64,000 nucleotides of DNA from Rhynchopus sp. YZ270_cl-10 (taxonomy: Eukaryota > Euglenozoa > Diplonemea > Diplonemida > Diplonemidae): positions 62,001-126,000 of the forward strand of contig OZ037844.1 in the NCBI GenBank assembly GCA_964035575.1, read 5' to 3'. A model generated the notes under the pieces. The model was not told where the DNA came from and made no database searches. It saw only the letters and a program-made list of their open reading frames with translations. This document shows positions 63,677-64,000 of the stretch, piece by piece; position 1 is the first letter of the stretch, and every line of letters begins with the position of its first letter. A program made the position numbers and the translations under genes.

Positions 63677-64000
63677 GGTTTGTGAAGATGTTGATATTCA
63701 ACGTTGTGTCTTTTATGCTGCTTCTTTTTGTGGAGGTTGTGAGGTGAGTGGTGTCCCTGAACTGCCTCCCACCCCTGACAAGCACAGCCACAGTGGAAAC
63801 GGGTGGTGTGGAAGTCTCCCTCCTGAGGGTGGGGTGGGAATCTATCTGCCTTGAGACAAGGAGGTGAGGGAGGGGGTCTGTAAGATAAAAACATCATTCA
63901 GTCTTGTTCATGTTCATAATGTATTTGCATACCCCAACCCTCCCCACTCAGTAAGATTATGAACGGGAAAGAGAATGCACGTTATGAACAAACCCCGTTC
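63677..64000. repeat. Upstream block shared by ankyrin members 7 and 8 (copy 2, runs off the window)
   Basis: It matches 59864-60210 closely. Differences are mainly short deletions such as loss of tataaattt near 63713. The two genes and their upstream DNA were duplicated together. Confidence 0.85.

Overview
The window is eukaryotic nuclear DNA, most likely from a protist. All recognisable genes (seven single-copy genes and eight ankyrin-family loci) lie on the minus strand and none shows an intron, even across an open frame of 1851 codons. Five of the single-copy genes have a pyrimidine-rich run ending in AG only about 14-28 nt before the ATG. Together this suggests polycistronic transcription with spliced-leader trans-splicing, as in Euglenozoa (a free-living kinetoplastid or relative). 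The species is not identified, and the lineage call is inference.

Layout. 1-3700: homopolymer-rich DNA with no convincing gene. 3702-17736: four single-copy genes: a type I membrane glycoprotein; an ATRX/Rad54-like SNF2 ATPase; a large NLR-like protein with ankyrin, ADP-ribosyltransferase, NACHT, pentapeptide and WD40 parts; and a C2/transmembrane/RMDN-type TPR fusion. 18271-31548: three members of a local ankyrin-repeat family (one intact, two frameshifted), separated by a tyrosine-recombinase remnant and two non-autonomous hAT-type elements. 31691-40430: nested mobile DNA and satellites, namely two copies of a terminal-inverted-repeat element filled with a 7-bp satellite, a 545-bp block of the 5-mer ACAGT, another hAT-type element and a 210-bp inverted repeat. 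Most of this block lies inside one insertion flanked by a 37-bp inverted repeat and a GAT target duplication. 40431-50350: a tandem segmental array (period about 3.1-3.4 kb) of three intact ankyrin genes. Each unit carries a degenerate companion coding segment, and one also carries a fragment of 28S rRNA. 50351-53200: intergenic repeats. 53211-63676: a SAM/WW protein, a BTB/KCTD-type protein, a chimeric ankyrin gene, a CCDC97-like protein, and an ankyrin gene with one in-frame TGA.

The most interesting system is the ankyrin family together with the NLR-like gene. Eight loci share a nearly invariant N-terminal region of about 150 residues and the same C-terminal cap. They differ in the number of three-ankyrin modules (3, 4 or 6) and in the first residues of the protein: a myristoylation-type start, a Cys-Cys-Cys start, or neither. 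The adjacent NLR-like protein also begins with a myristoylation motif and contains ankyrin sequence. It has a catalytic-looking ART domain where animal NLRs carry signalling domains, and a WD40 sensor region that has just gained two repeats by an apparently exact 258-bp duplication. A membrane-associated recognition locus under birth-and-death evolution is a reasonable hypothesis, but nothing in the sequence proves a function.
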